NCBI GenBank assembly: GCA_026989715.1
Contig: JALSIU010000034.1
Span: forward strand, 1-6,034
Length of the DNA stretch: 6,034 nucleotides
Origin: Methylomonas sp.
GTDB taxonomy: Bacteria; Pseudomonadota; Gammaproteobacteria; Methylococcales; Methylomonadaceae
Direction: 5' to 3'
Shown here: in pieces, positions 1 through 5,866 of the stretch
Position numbering within the stretch: position 1 is the first letter of the stretch
Layout: each line of letters begins with the position of its first letter
The notes under the pieces: model-generated
Told to the model about the DNA's origin: nothing
Seen by the model: only the letters and a program-made list of their open reading frames with translations
The model's database searches: none
Position numbers and translations under genes: made by a program

Positions 1-277
1 AGGCTGGGTTGTGCCGGGCTTGTTAGTGCCGCCCTTTGAAAAAGCAATGAGCAAATTGGCCATCAATGCAATCAGTGCGCCCGTACAAACTCAGTTTGGA
101 TGGCATTTAATTCAGGTTTTAGGCCGACGTAGCAAAGATAATAGTGAGGAGTATAAGCGCAATCAGGCACGTAATGAAATACGTAAACGAAAAATTGAAG
201 AAGAAACAGAGCTTTGGTTGCGGCGGTTGCGTGATGAGGCTTATGTTGATATTCGTTTAGGGGCGTTAAATGAGTAA
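1..277 (+). CDS. surA: SurA, C-terminal part (periplasmic chaperone / peptidyl-prolyl isomerase), 5' truncated
   Basis: SurA escorts unfolded outer-membrane proteins across the periplasm to the BAM complex and carries parvulin-type prolyl isomerase domains. Only the last 91 codons are here; the reading frame is open from base 2, so the gene begins outside the window. The visible part starts in the last parvulin domain (GWVVPG, then VPPFEKAM, then the core motif FGWHLIQVLGRR, whose FGWH is a parvulin hallmark). It ends in the charged helix and terminal segment typical of SurA (ELWLRRLRDEAYVDIRL), close to the E. coli ending with its ASAYVKI. The GTG at 11 is internal and not the start. The stop overlaps the next gene by 8 bp, suggesting co-transcription and translational coupling. 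Its usual gammaproteobacterial neighbours pdxA and ksgA do not follow here. A different parvulin protein such as PpiD is unlikely given the C-terminal match. Confidence 0.93.
   Translation, partial: GWVVPGLLVPPFEKAMSKLAINAISAPVQTQFGWHLIQVLGRRSKDNSEEYKRNQARNEIRKRKIEEETELWLRRLRDEAYVDIRLGALNE
259..263 (+). promoter_or_regulatory. Ribosome binding site of the DbpA-domain gene
   Basis: AGGGG lies six bases before the ATG at 270, inside the end of surA. It is one of the clearest Shine-Dalgarno matches in the window. It fixes the start at 270 and shows that the short protein is translated as a gene of its own rather than being a leftover of a longer one. Confidence 0.7.
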
Positions 278-854
278 AAATAGGGCAGATACTGAAATAG
301 AAAGACAGTTGACCCTAGAGAAGCAGTTAAAACGTATTATTGCACAAGAAGATTTGACGGCAAATAAGGCGTTAATTGAAGTGAGTGCGCGGCATTTAAG
401 ATTGGATTATCTTGATGTCGCCGCGGCTTTAATGTTTATTAACGAGCCAAAACTGGCCTTGAGTGAAAGTGAAAACAATAGCCTGACTACCGAGAAACAA
501 AAAGCGCATGAGTTAATTCATGCGCAAATGGTACGTTATCGTATCGAGGTGGGGCGATACCATAAAGTATCGGTTAATCTTATTAAAGATATGTTGGTGG
601 AAGAGGCGGGTGTTGAGCGGAAAAGAATTGGCTATGTCGATATTTTTGATCATTACACGGTGTTAAGTTTACCGCCCGGCATGCCGGTGGAAATCTTGCA
701 AATTTTTAAAGAAATGGAAATAAATTCGAAAAAATTAGATATTAAACGCCTCAGTGGTGCCGGCAAGAAATATCAAACGGAAAAAAGATACCGGCGCGGC
801 ACACGTAGGCATTATTTGGCAGCGGATAAACGTAAATCTAAGCCTAAGGATTAA
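270..854 (+). CDS. Stand-alone DeaD/CsdA-type C-terminal module: DbpA-like RNA-binding domain protein without helicase core
   Basis: The 194-residue protein lacks all DEAD-box helicase motifs but matches the C-terminal half of DeaD/CsdA. Residues about 6-60 are helical (LEKQLKRII, then LDYLDVAAALMFI) and resemble the DeaD dimerisation region (LEKFAAKV, then LDLETLAAALLKM). Residues about 87-162 match the DbpA-type RNA-binding domain, with YRIEVGR, then RIGYVDIF, LPPGMPVEIL and INSKKLDIKRL, against E. coli YRIEVGR, YIGNIKLF, LPKGMPGEVL and ILNKPMNMQLL. Residues 163-194 form a basic tail with 13 Lys/Arg in 32. There is no signal peptide, so it should be cytoplasmic. By inference it binds structured RNA, perhaps rRNA or mRNA, and might dimerise or pair with a helicase; the target is unknown. 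It overlaps surA by 8 bp with a good ribosome binding site. It is not a decayed deaD: the ORF is clean and surA, not helicase sequence, lies directly upstream. Confidence 0.85.
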   Translation: MSKNRADTEIERQLTLEKQLKRIIAQEDLTANKALIEVSARHLRLDYLDVAAALMFINEPKLALSESENNSLTTEKQKAHELIHAQMVRYRIEVGRYHKVSVNLIKDMLVEEAGVERKRIGYVDIFDHYTVLSLPPGMPVEILQIFKEMEINSKKLDIKRLSGAGKKYQTEKRYRRGTRRHYLAADKRKSKPKD

Positions 855-858
855 GTTA

Positions 859-897
859 TTTTTGTCTCAGGCCGAGATGTGCTTGAGCCCACAAGAA
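859..897 (+). other. Possible RNA hairpin in the leader of rnd
   Basis: In the 90-bp gap before rnd, bases 859-865 can pair with 891-897 and 866-872 (CTCAGGC) with 881-887 (GCTTGAG), with two G-U pairs, a three-base CCC bulge and an eight-base loop. No T-run follows, so it is not a standard terminator. It may be a leader structure of rnd, or chance pairing. Confidence 0.3.
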
Positions 898-944
898 ATG
901 CGAGGGGGAGTCTTCCATTTCTTTATTAACCAAAATAAATATTA

Positions 945-2111
945 ATGAGAAGAATGAGTGAAATTCAGTTTGTAGATTCAGCGGCCGCGTTGCAAGTACT
1001 ATGTCAAAAAATGCGCCAAGAGCCGTGGTTGGCACTTGATACTGAGTTCCTGCGGGAAAAAACGTATTATCCTAAATTTTGTTTGTTGCAAGTAGCTACC
1101 TTGGAATGGGTGGCTTGTGTGGACCCGATTGCTTTAGAAGGGCAGTTAGATGAGTTGTTTGCTGTGATTAATGACCCGAATATTGTGAAAGTTCTGCACT
1201 CTTGTCGTCAAGATGTGGAAATTTTTTATCAATTGACAGGTAAATTACCCGCCCCCGTTTATGATACGCAATTGGTTGCCCCGATTTTGGGCTATCAAGA
1301 AAACCCGGGTTATGCCATGTTGGTATCAGGTTTTTTAAATATTAATCTGAGTAAATTGCACACGCGTACTGATTGGAGTCAGCGGCCTTTATCGGCGGAG
1401 CAATTGCAATATGCGGCGGATGATGTGATTTATTTGGCGCAGATTTATCAAATGATGCAAGAAAAACTGATTGCTTTAGGGCGTGAAGATTGGTTAAAAG
1501 AAGATTTTGAGCAACTGATGAACCCTGATTTATATGATATTCCACCGGCGGATGCGTGGTTAAAAATCAGAGGTAAAAATAAATTAACCGGTAAGCAGCT
1601 GGTGATTGTGCAAGTGTTGGCCGAATGGCGCGAGGAAGCGGCTAAAAAGAGTGATAAACCTAAAAATTGGATTTTGCGTGATGAGCATATCTTGGATATG
1701 GCAAAGTTACAGCCGACGGATATACGCGCGATTGCCAAAATTAGAGGCATTAACGATGGCTTTGTACGTCGCAGTGGGCAACAATTATGTGAGCTGATTA
1801 AAAAAGCCCAAGATATGCCAGGTTTGAAATTAAAAACCAAGGCGAATAATGCCAAGAGAACGCCGCAACAAGAAGCTATTTTAGATATATTGACCGGCAT
1901 TGTGCGCTTACGAGCGGATGAAAATTCGTTAAACCCTGTTATGTTGGCAACGCGCAAAGATTTGGAGCAGTTATTATTAGATGCGGAAAACTGTGCATTG
2001 TTGCATGGTTGGCGTTATAGCATGGTGGGGCAGGAGCTAGAGGCTCTTTTATTGGGTAAGCTGAGTTTGTCTATGGATAAACAGCATTTATCAATTAATA
2101 CATTGGCTTAA
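945..2111 (+). CDS. rnd: Ribonuclease D
   Basis: RNase D is a cytoplasmic 3'-to-5' exoribonuclease that trims the 3' ends of tRNA precursors and other small RNAs. The 388-residue product is close to the roughly 375 of E. coli. The DEDDy exonuclease domain fills residues about 5-175: motif I LALDTEF with D32 and E34, motif II HSCRQD with D90, and motif III YAADD with Y156 and D160, so the metal-binding set is complete. An HRDC domain follows at about 213-292 (GKQLVIVQVLAEWRE to LIKKAQ), then the C-terminal HRDC-like part with LATRKDLEQLL and HGWR, as in E. coli (LASRRQIDQLL, SGWR). The start is uncertain: ATG at 945 or at 954 (MSEIQF), neither with a normally spaced ribosome binding site; an in-frame TAA at 936 excludes an earlier one. 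It converges on the START gene 15 bp downstream. Confidence 0.95.
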   Translation: MRRMSEIQFVDSAAALQVLCQKMRQEPWLALDTEFLREKTYYPKFCLLQVATLEWVACVDPIALEGQLDELFAVINDPNIVKVLHSCRQDVEIFYQLTGKLPAPVYDTQLVAPILGYQENPGYAMLVSGFLNINLSKLHTRTDWSQRPLSAEQLQYAADDVIYLAQIYQMMQEKLIALGREDWLKEDFEQLMNPDLYDIPPADAWLKIRGKNKLTGKQLVIVQVLAEWREEAAKKSDKPKNWILRDEHILDMAKLQPTDIRAIAKIRGINDGFVRRSGQQLCELIKKAQDMPGLKLKTKANNAKRTPQQEAILDILTGIVRLRADENSLNPVMLATRKDLEQLLLDAENCALLHGWRYSMVGQELEALLLGKLSLSMDKQHLSINTLA

Positions 2112-2128
2112 AAAGCGGCGCAGGCTTT
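2112..2128 (-). terminator. Weak terminator-like inverted repeat between convergent genes
   Basis: AAAGC and GCTTT flank a seven-base loop in the rnd/START junction. Read on the minus strand the stem runs into a short T-run (GCTTTTT), as a small Rho-independent terminator for the START gene would. The stem is only five pairs and includes part of that gene's stop codon. On the plus strand no T-run follows directly, though seven Ts lie at 2142-2148. Confidence 0.25.
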
Positions 2129-2789
2129 AGGGTGCAAAATGTTTTTTTAAGTTAAGCAAGGTAATAAAGGCGGCGTTGGTTACGCCTTGATTAGCTAAGG
2201 CCGCCGGTAATGCTCCAGCAGGGTCGCCGTGCATTTGATAGGTAATATGAATATCGCCTGATGCTTTGAGCTTAAATCGCCAGTAGCCATCGGAGTAGCG
2301 CATTTGTATGGTACGTCCCGGTGCCGGCAGTTGCGCTAATATGGCGCGTGGAAGTTGCTTGCGCGGAATGTTTTTTAAAGAGAGCGTATAGATATTTTGT
2401 GCGGCATTGATGTGTAATTGTGAGTGCATCACTGTATAGCGGTTACTTAAAGGCCACGGTAAATGACTCAGTTTATAGAGGTAGCCATCGCTTAAGTGTA
2501 ACATTTTGATGCATTTATAACGCCACTTGGGGCATTGTTCGGCATTATTAATAAAATCCAGTAGCGTTGTGATAGAGGTATTCAGCGTTATTTCACCTTT
2601 AAAGGCTTTAAATTGCGAATGCGCGACTTTGCGGGTATAGACCTTAATGCCTTGCTCATTTTTGACCAGTTGCCATAGCGGCGTGCTTATATCAGCCATG
2701 AGCTGCACAGGGCTAAGGCTTAAGCAAATGAGTAGTAACATGGTTTTTAAGAAAAATAAGGAATGCAGAGAGCGTTTGCAGAGTGACAT
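2127..2789 (-). CDS. Secreted START-domain (lipid-binding fold) protein
   Basis: With a start at 2789 the product has 220 residues. The N-terminus MSLCKRS followed by a hydrophobic stretch at about 11-29 and LMA before D33 looks like a Sec signal peptide, so the mature protein is probably periplasmic. The rest fits the bacterial START/Bet v 1-like family: WQLVKNEQGIKVYTRKV near the N-terminus, PWPLSNRY at 111-118 (the family's PWP-S-R motif), GYWRFK at 168-173, and GDP with ALANQGV then LLNLKK at the end. The fold binds hydrophobic ligands, often lipids; the ligand and role here are unknown. The frame extends upstream to a TTG at 2834, but that would overlap the divergent cupin gene and place extra residues before the signal peptide. 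An inner ATG at 2741 would remove the basic residues of the signal peptide. No clear ribosome binding site precedes any of the three. Confidence 0.82.
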   Translation of the reverse strand: MSLCKRSLHSLFFLKTMLLLICLSLSPVQLMADISTPLWQLVKNEQGIKVYTRKVAHSQFKAFKGEITLNTSITTLLDFINNAEQCPKWRYKCIKMLHLSDGYLYKLSHLPWPLSNRYTVMHSQLHINAAQNIYTLSLKNIPRKQLPRAILAQLPAPGRTIQMRYSDGYWRFKLKASGDIHITYQMHGDPAGALPAALANQGVTNAAFITLLNLKKHFAP

Positions 2790-2792
2790 AAA

Positions 2793-3128
2793 GTGCTGAC
2801 CGTTAAAAATATATTTACCGAGATTCCGACGCAATTGCCCGAGGAACTATGCAGTTGTTTAGTGCAAAATGCACAGCTACATATTGAGCGCATTGTGTCT
2901 CGAGGGCATCAAACGGCACCGGGGCAGTGGTATGACCAAGACCATGATGAGTGGGTATTGCTTATACAAGGTGCTGCTATTTTGGCCTTTGATGCAGCAT
3001 TGCCGGATAAAAAACTACAAGCTGGTGATTATTGCCTGATTCCTGCGCACTGTAAACACCGTGTTGCTTGGACGCATCCGGATATGGATAGTATTTGGCT
3101 GGCAGTCCATTATAATAAACAAGATTAA
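2793..3128 (+). CDS. Small single-domain cupin protein
   Basis: This 111-residue protein has one cupin barrel. Motif 1 is WYDQDHDEWVLLIQG (46-60): the E(X)6G part is present with E53 and G60, but Asp48 and Asp50 sit near where the classical His-X-His pair would be. Motif 2 is GDYCLIPAHCKHRVAW (78-93), fitting G(X)5P with H86 and H89. Metal binding is likely but the ligand set is not canonical. The N-terminus (KNIF, then IPTQLPEEL, then IERIVSRG) matches a common family of short, uncharacterised bacterial cupins. The start is GTG at 2793, chosen because it gives the family's usual N-terminus; a weak AGAG lies ten bases upstream. There is no signal peptide, so it is probably cytoplasmic. The substrate is unknown; a small-molecule-binding or stress role would be guesswork. 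It is divergent from the START gene and about 80 bp ahead of rimO. Confidence 0.85.
   Translation: MLTVKNIFTEIPTQLPEELCSCLVQNAQLHIERIVSRGHQTAPGQWYDQDHDEWVLLIQGAAILAFDAALPDKKLQAGDYCLIPAHCKHRVAWTHPDMDSIWLAVHYNKQD
2808..2835 (-). promoter_or_regulatory. Possible promoter of the START gene, inside the cupin coding region
   Basis: Reading the minus strand, an AT-rich block gives a -10-like TATATT (2813 down to 2808) with a poor -35-like TTGCGT (2835 down to 2830) at a short 15-base spacing. It lies about 20 bases ahead of the start at 2789. Because the two genes nearly touch, any local promoter must lie in this coding DNA, but the match itself is weak. Confidence 0.2.
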
Positions 3129-3142
3129 GGTACAAATGTACC
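3129..3142. repeat. 14-bp palindrome right after the cupin stop
   Basis: GGTACAAATGTACC has perfect six-base arms (GGTACA and TGTACC) around AA and begins on the base after the cupin stop codon. No T-run follows, so it is not a terminator. Its symmetry and place upstream of rimO fit a binding site for a dimeric regulator, but I do not recognise the regulator and a chance origin is possible. Confidence 0.4.
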
Positions 3143-3149
3143 ACACAGG

Positions 3150-3182
3150 TTCAGCTTAGGCATTGGTTTTTCTTGGGCTGAA
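3150..3182 (+). other. Possible RNA hairpin in the leader of rimO
   Basis: TTCAGC (3150-3155) pairs perfectly with GCTGAA (3177-3182), and the stem continues inward to 3160/3172 with three G-U pairs, giving 11 pairs around an 11-base loop. No T-run follows. It could be a transcript structure between cupin and rimO. It overlaps the promoter-like elements at 3163-3190, so the two readings compete. Confidence 0.3.
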
Positions 3183-3190
3183 GATATAGA
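3163..3190 (+). promoter_or_regulatory. Possible sigma-70 promoter of rimO
   Basis: TTGGTT (3163-3168) and TATAGA (3185-3190) are spaced by 16 bases and end 17 bases before the rimO ATG. Each matches its consensus only partly (about three and four of six), and no clear ribosome binding site lies between this and the start. Confidence 0.25.
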
Positions 3191-3207
3191 CAGATTGATA
3201 CAAATAC

Positions 3208-4521
3208 ATGAAAGCACCAAAAATTGGATTTATTAGTTTAGGCTGCCCTAAGGCATTAGTGGACAGTGAACGTATTTTGACTAAATTACGCTCGGAAGGG
3301 TATGAAGTTGCACCTAATTATGAGGGTGCAGACATGGTGGTGGTCAATACCTGTGGCTTTATTGATGCGGCCGTGGAAGAGTCGCTCGACAGTATTGGTG
3401 AGGCGATTACCGAAAATGGTAAAGTAATTGTTACAGGTTGTTTAGGCGGGCGGGCAGACGAGATTTTAGAGCGACACCCGCAAGTTTTAGAAATTACCGG
3501 GGCGCATGCCTTAGAAGAAGTGGTAACGGCGGTACATAAGCATTTACCGCCATTGCACGACCCTTATACCAGCTTGGTGCCACCGCAAGGGATTAAATTA
3601 ACGCCTAAACATTATGCTTATCTGAAAATATCGGAAGGCTGTAATCATCGTTGTACCTTTTGCATTATTCCTGATATGCGCGGTGATTTGGTGAGCCGGC
3701 CGGTGAATGAAGTCTTATTAGAGGCCAAGCGTCTTGCAGATGCTGGTGTTAAAGAGTTATTGGTGGTTTCACAAGATACCAGTGCCTATGGCGTAGATTT
3801 AAAATATCAAGCCTTTGACTGGCAAGATAAGTCATTACGCACTCGGTTTTATGACTTAGCCGCCGCCTTAGGGGAGCTGGGCATTTGGGTGCGTATGCAC
3901 TATGTTTATCCCTATCCGCATGTCGATGAAGTTGTGCCATTGATGGCGGCCGGTAAAATTTTGCCTTATTTGGATATTCCTTTTCAACATGCGAATGCGC
4001 GTATTTTAAAACTTATGCAGCGTCCCGCAGCCACTGAAAATAATTTAGAACGCATCAAATCATGGCGTTCGATTTGCCCGGATATTATTTTACGCAGTAC
4101 GTTTATTGTTGGCTTTCCAGGGGAAACAGAAGCGGAATTTCAAGAATTATTGGATTTTCTAACCGCCGCACAACTCGACCGTGTTGGGTGTTTTACTTAT
4201 TCTCCCGTTAAAGGTGCGGCCGCTAATGATTTACCCGATGCTGTGCCTGAAGCCATTAAACAAGAGCGTTTAGAGCGTTTTATGGCGCATCAAGCCTTGA
4301 TTAGTGCGGCACGCTTACAGCGTCGTGTCGGTCATATTGAGCAGGTCATTATTGATGAAGTAGTGGCAGAAGGGGCGGTGGCAAGAAGTAAAGCCGATGC
4401 ACCGGAAATTGATGGCCAGGTTTTTATTGATGGTGCTAATCACTTACAAGTCGGTGATTTGGTGAGTGTCGAAATTGAAGAAGTCGATGATTATGATATG
4501 TGGGGGCGGTTATTAACATAA
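3208..4521 (+). CDS. rimO: Ribosomal protein S12 methylthiotransferase RimO
   Basis: RimO is a radical-SAM enzyme that adds a methylthio group to a conserved aspartate of ribosomal protein S12. At 437 residues it is near the E. coli length of 441. The N-terminal methylthiotransferase domain holds three cysteines for one iron-sulfur cluster: C13 in SLGCPKALVDSE, C49 in VNTCGFI and C78 in VTGCLGGR. The radical-SAM motif ISEGCNHRCTFC supplies C145, C149 and C152 for the second cluster. SLGCPKALVDSE and IPDMRGDLVSRP point to RimO rather than the tRNA enzyme MiaB. The segment GCFTYSPVKGA and a C-terminal TRAM domain (about 373-437, ending MWGRLLT) complete the protein. ATG at 3208 starts at the conserved family N-terminus, although no strong ribosome binding site is seen. 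bamB follows after 47 bp on the same strand. Confidence 0.97.
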   Translation: MKAPKIGFISLGCPKALVDSERILTKLRSEGYEVAPNYEGADMVVVNTCGFIDAAVEESLDSIGEAITENGKVIVTGCLGGRADEILERHPQVLEITGAHALEEVVTAVHKHLPPLHDPYTSLVPPQGIKLTPKHYAYLKISEGCNHRCTFCIIPDMRGDLVSRPVNEVLLEAKRLADAGVKELLVVSQDTSAYGVDLKYQAFDWQDKSLRTRFYDLAAALGELGIWVRMHYVYPYPHVDEVVPLMAAGKILPYLDIPFQHANARILKLMQRPAATENNLERIKSWRSICPDIILRSTFIVGFPGETEAEFQELLDFLTAAQLDRVGCFTYSPVKGAAANDLPDAVPEAIKQERLERFMAHQALISAARLQRRVGHIEQVIIDEVVAEGAVARSKADAPEIDGQVFIDGANHLQVGDLVSVEIEEVDDYDMWGRLLT

Positions 4522-4568
4522 GCACTTGTTTTGGCGAGTCGATTACTTTTATTACTGGTTTTTTAAAA

Positions 4569-5750
4569 ATGCATAAGATTCTTATTTTATTGGTTGCCCT
4601 CAGTTTATCAGGCTGTGCGACGTTAACAGGCATGAAGGATGCTGTCGGTGATTTATTGAGTGATTCGGATAATTCTGAGCCACCTGCCGAGTTGACCGAC
4701 TATCAGTTTGAAGTCAAACCTGAACTGGTGTGGGATGAGTCCGATGGTGATGGGACGAATGAACTGGCGGTTAATTTAGTCCCTGCCATTGCCGATGATC
4801 GCATTGTGGTTGCGGATATTGAAGGGCTGATTCAGGCAAGAAACCTTGCCGATGGCGAATTGCTTTGGGAGGTGGAAACCGATTTGCCGATTACATCAGG
4901 CCCTGTGATTGACCAAGATTTGCTCTTTGTGGGCACCGGCAAAGCCGATGTGCTGGCTTTAAAAGTGGAAACTGGCGAGGCTGTTTGGAAACGGCGTGTT
5001 TCCAGTGCGGTACTGGCCTTACCTGTTGTGGCGGGCGATACTTTACTGATTCGTACGATTGACGGTAAAGACTTGGCACTCAACCGAAACGATGGTAAGC
5101 AAATTTGGGTGCTGGAGCACTTAGATCCTGCTTTAAGCATAAGAGGCGATGGCGCACCGGTGGTTGCAGATGATAGCGTTATTATTGGCTATGCTAACGG
5201 CAAGCTGGTCGCGGTCAATCTGTCTGACGGGGCTTATCTTTGGGAAAAAAGTGTTGCCATTCCTAAAGGCCGCTCGGAAATAGAACGCTTAACAGATATT
5301 AATGGCACGCCGGTGGTGCGTAACGATATTATTTTTGTCAGTAGTTTTAACAGTGGCTTGAGTGCCTTAACATTGATTGATGGCGAAGTCTTATGGCGTA
5401 ATGAATCCATTTCAGCTGTGCAAGGGCTTAGCTCGGATTACAGCTATTTATATTTAAGTGATGTGAGCAGTGATGTGTGGCAATTAGATCAACGCAACGG
5501 TGCATCATATTGGAAGCAAACCGATTTGCATCAACGCCGTTTATCTATGCCGGCCGTTTATGGTGATTATGTTGTGGTCGGTGATTTTGAAGGTTATTTA
5601 CATTGGTTGTCGGTGACCGATGGTCGCTTATTGGGGCGCATTGAAATTACGGACGAGCCGATTGTTGCCCAGCCTGTGGTGGTAGATGATATTGTTTATG
5701 TTTATGCAACGGATGGCACAGTAGCCGCTGTGCGATTGGTATTGTTTTAG
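4569..5750 (+). CDS. bamB: BamB, lipoprotein of the outer-membrane protein assembly (BAM) complex
   Basis: BamB binds BamA on the periplasmic face of the outer membrane and helps fold beta-barrel proteins. From ATG at 4569 the product has 393 residues, almost equal to E. coli BamB (392). MHKILILLVALSLSGC is a lipoprotein signal with lipobox LSGC and lipidated C16; Ala at +2 fits outer-membrane sorting. The body is a PQQ-type beta-propeller: repeats with a D/N/T-G turn and usually a Trp occur at 95 (DGELLW), 135 (TGEAVW), 175 (DGKQIW), 220 (DGAYLW), 271 (DGEVLW), 310 (NGASYW) and 351 (DGRLLG). The loop GRSEIERLTDINGTPVV (234-250) matches E. coli STEIDRLSDVDTTPVV, and VVGDFEGYLHWL near the end is also conserved. 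The frame is open up to GTG at 4500 inside rimO, but that start would bury the signal peptide. No ribosome binding site is evident. rimO lies upstream and der downstream. Confidence 0.96.
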   Translation: MHKILILLVALSLSGCATLTGMKDAVGDLLSDSDNSEPPAELTDYQFEVKPELVWDESDGDGTNELAVNLVPAIADDRIVVADIEGLIQARNLADGELLWEVETDLPITSGPVIDQDLLFVGTGKADVLALKVETGEAVWKRRVSSAVLALPVVAGDTLLIRTIDGKDLALNRNDGKQIWVLEHLDPALSIRGDGAPVVADDSVIIGYANGKLVAVNLSDGAYLWEKSVAIPKGRSEIERLTDINGTPVVRNDIIFVSSFNSGLSALTLIDGEVLWRNESISAVQGLSSDYSYLYLSDVSSDVWQLDQRNGASYWKQTDLHQRRLSMPAVYGDYVVVGDFEGYLHWLSVTDGRLLGRIEITDEPIVAQPVVVDDIVYVYATDGTVAAVRLVLF

Positions 5751-5771
5751 AGTGCTCTTTTATTTTATATA
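5742..5771 (+). promoter_or_regulatory. Possible promoter for der at the end of bamB
   Basis: TTGTTT (5742-5747), at the very end of bamB, is followed after 18 bases by TATATA (5766-5771). Each matches the sigma-70 consensus only partly. If real, it would make a leader of about 90 bases containing the hairpin at 5785-5824. Confidence 0.2.
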
Positions 5772-5784
5772 GATTGATTGCTGG

Positions 5785-5828
5785 GGTTTTTGGCTGTTAC
5801 CGAAGACGGTAACGGTTAAAAGCCTTTT
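5785..5828 (+). terminator. Long hairpin with short T-run between bamB and der (terminator or attenuator)
   Basis: Bases 5785-5802 pair with 5807-5824 without a break: 18 pairs, 14 Watson-Crick and 4 G-U, around the tetraloop AAGA. The top seven pairs are perfect (GTTACCG with CGGTAAC). TTTT follows at 5825-5828, then CAATTT. The G-U pairs would become A-C mismatches on the other strand, so the structure belongs to plus-strand RNA. It probably ends or dampens bamB transcription before der. The T-run is short, so read-through or a regulatory role is possible. Confidence 0.6.
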
Positions 5829-5855
5829 CAATTTATCGCTTATTGGTTTAATTTT

Positions 5856-5860
5856 ACGGA
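5856..5860 (+). promoter_or_regulatory. Ribosome binding site of der
   Basis: ACGGA ends six bases before the ATG at 5867, a reasonable Shine-Dalgarno match that supports this start. Confidence 0.5.
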
Positions 5861-5866
5861 ATTTTT

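Noticed and set aside
903..919. AGGGGGAG followed by ATT as the start of a leader peptide before rnd
   Set aside because: ATT is a very rare start, the frame is only about 14 codons, and there is no other support.
754..945. A 63-codon plus-strand frame spanning the end of the DbpA-domain gene and the gap before rnd
   Set aside because: Half of it is the out-of-frame shadow of the RNA-binding gene, no ribosome binding site precedes it, and the product resembles nothing I know.
1448..1957. A 169-codon minus-strand frame inside rnd
   Set aside because: It lies wholly within a confidently identified RNase D gene, and its Ser/Cys/Ile-rich product looks like an antisense shadow.
2790..2834. Longer START protein beginning with TTG at 2834
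   Set aside because: It would overlap the cupin gene, have no ribosome binding site, and add a non-signal-like extension before the signal peptide.
4524..4564. Terminator between rimO and bamB (ACTTG/CGAGT stem, T-run at 4559-4564)
   Set aside because: The stem has only five pairs, and 19 bases separate it from the T-run, so it does not form a proper terminator.
4500..4568. Extension of bamB upstream to the GTG at 4500, overlapping rimO
   Set aside because: The extra 23 residues would sit before a perfect lipoprotein signal peptide. The ATG at 4569 gives the family's normal length.
5825..5852. der promoter with TTTTCA and TTTAAT
   Set aside because: The -10 match is good, but transcription would begin at or within the ribosome binding site, leaving almost no leader.
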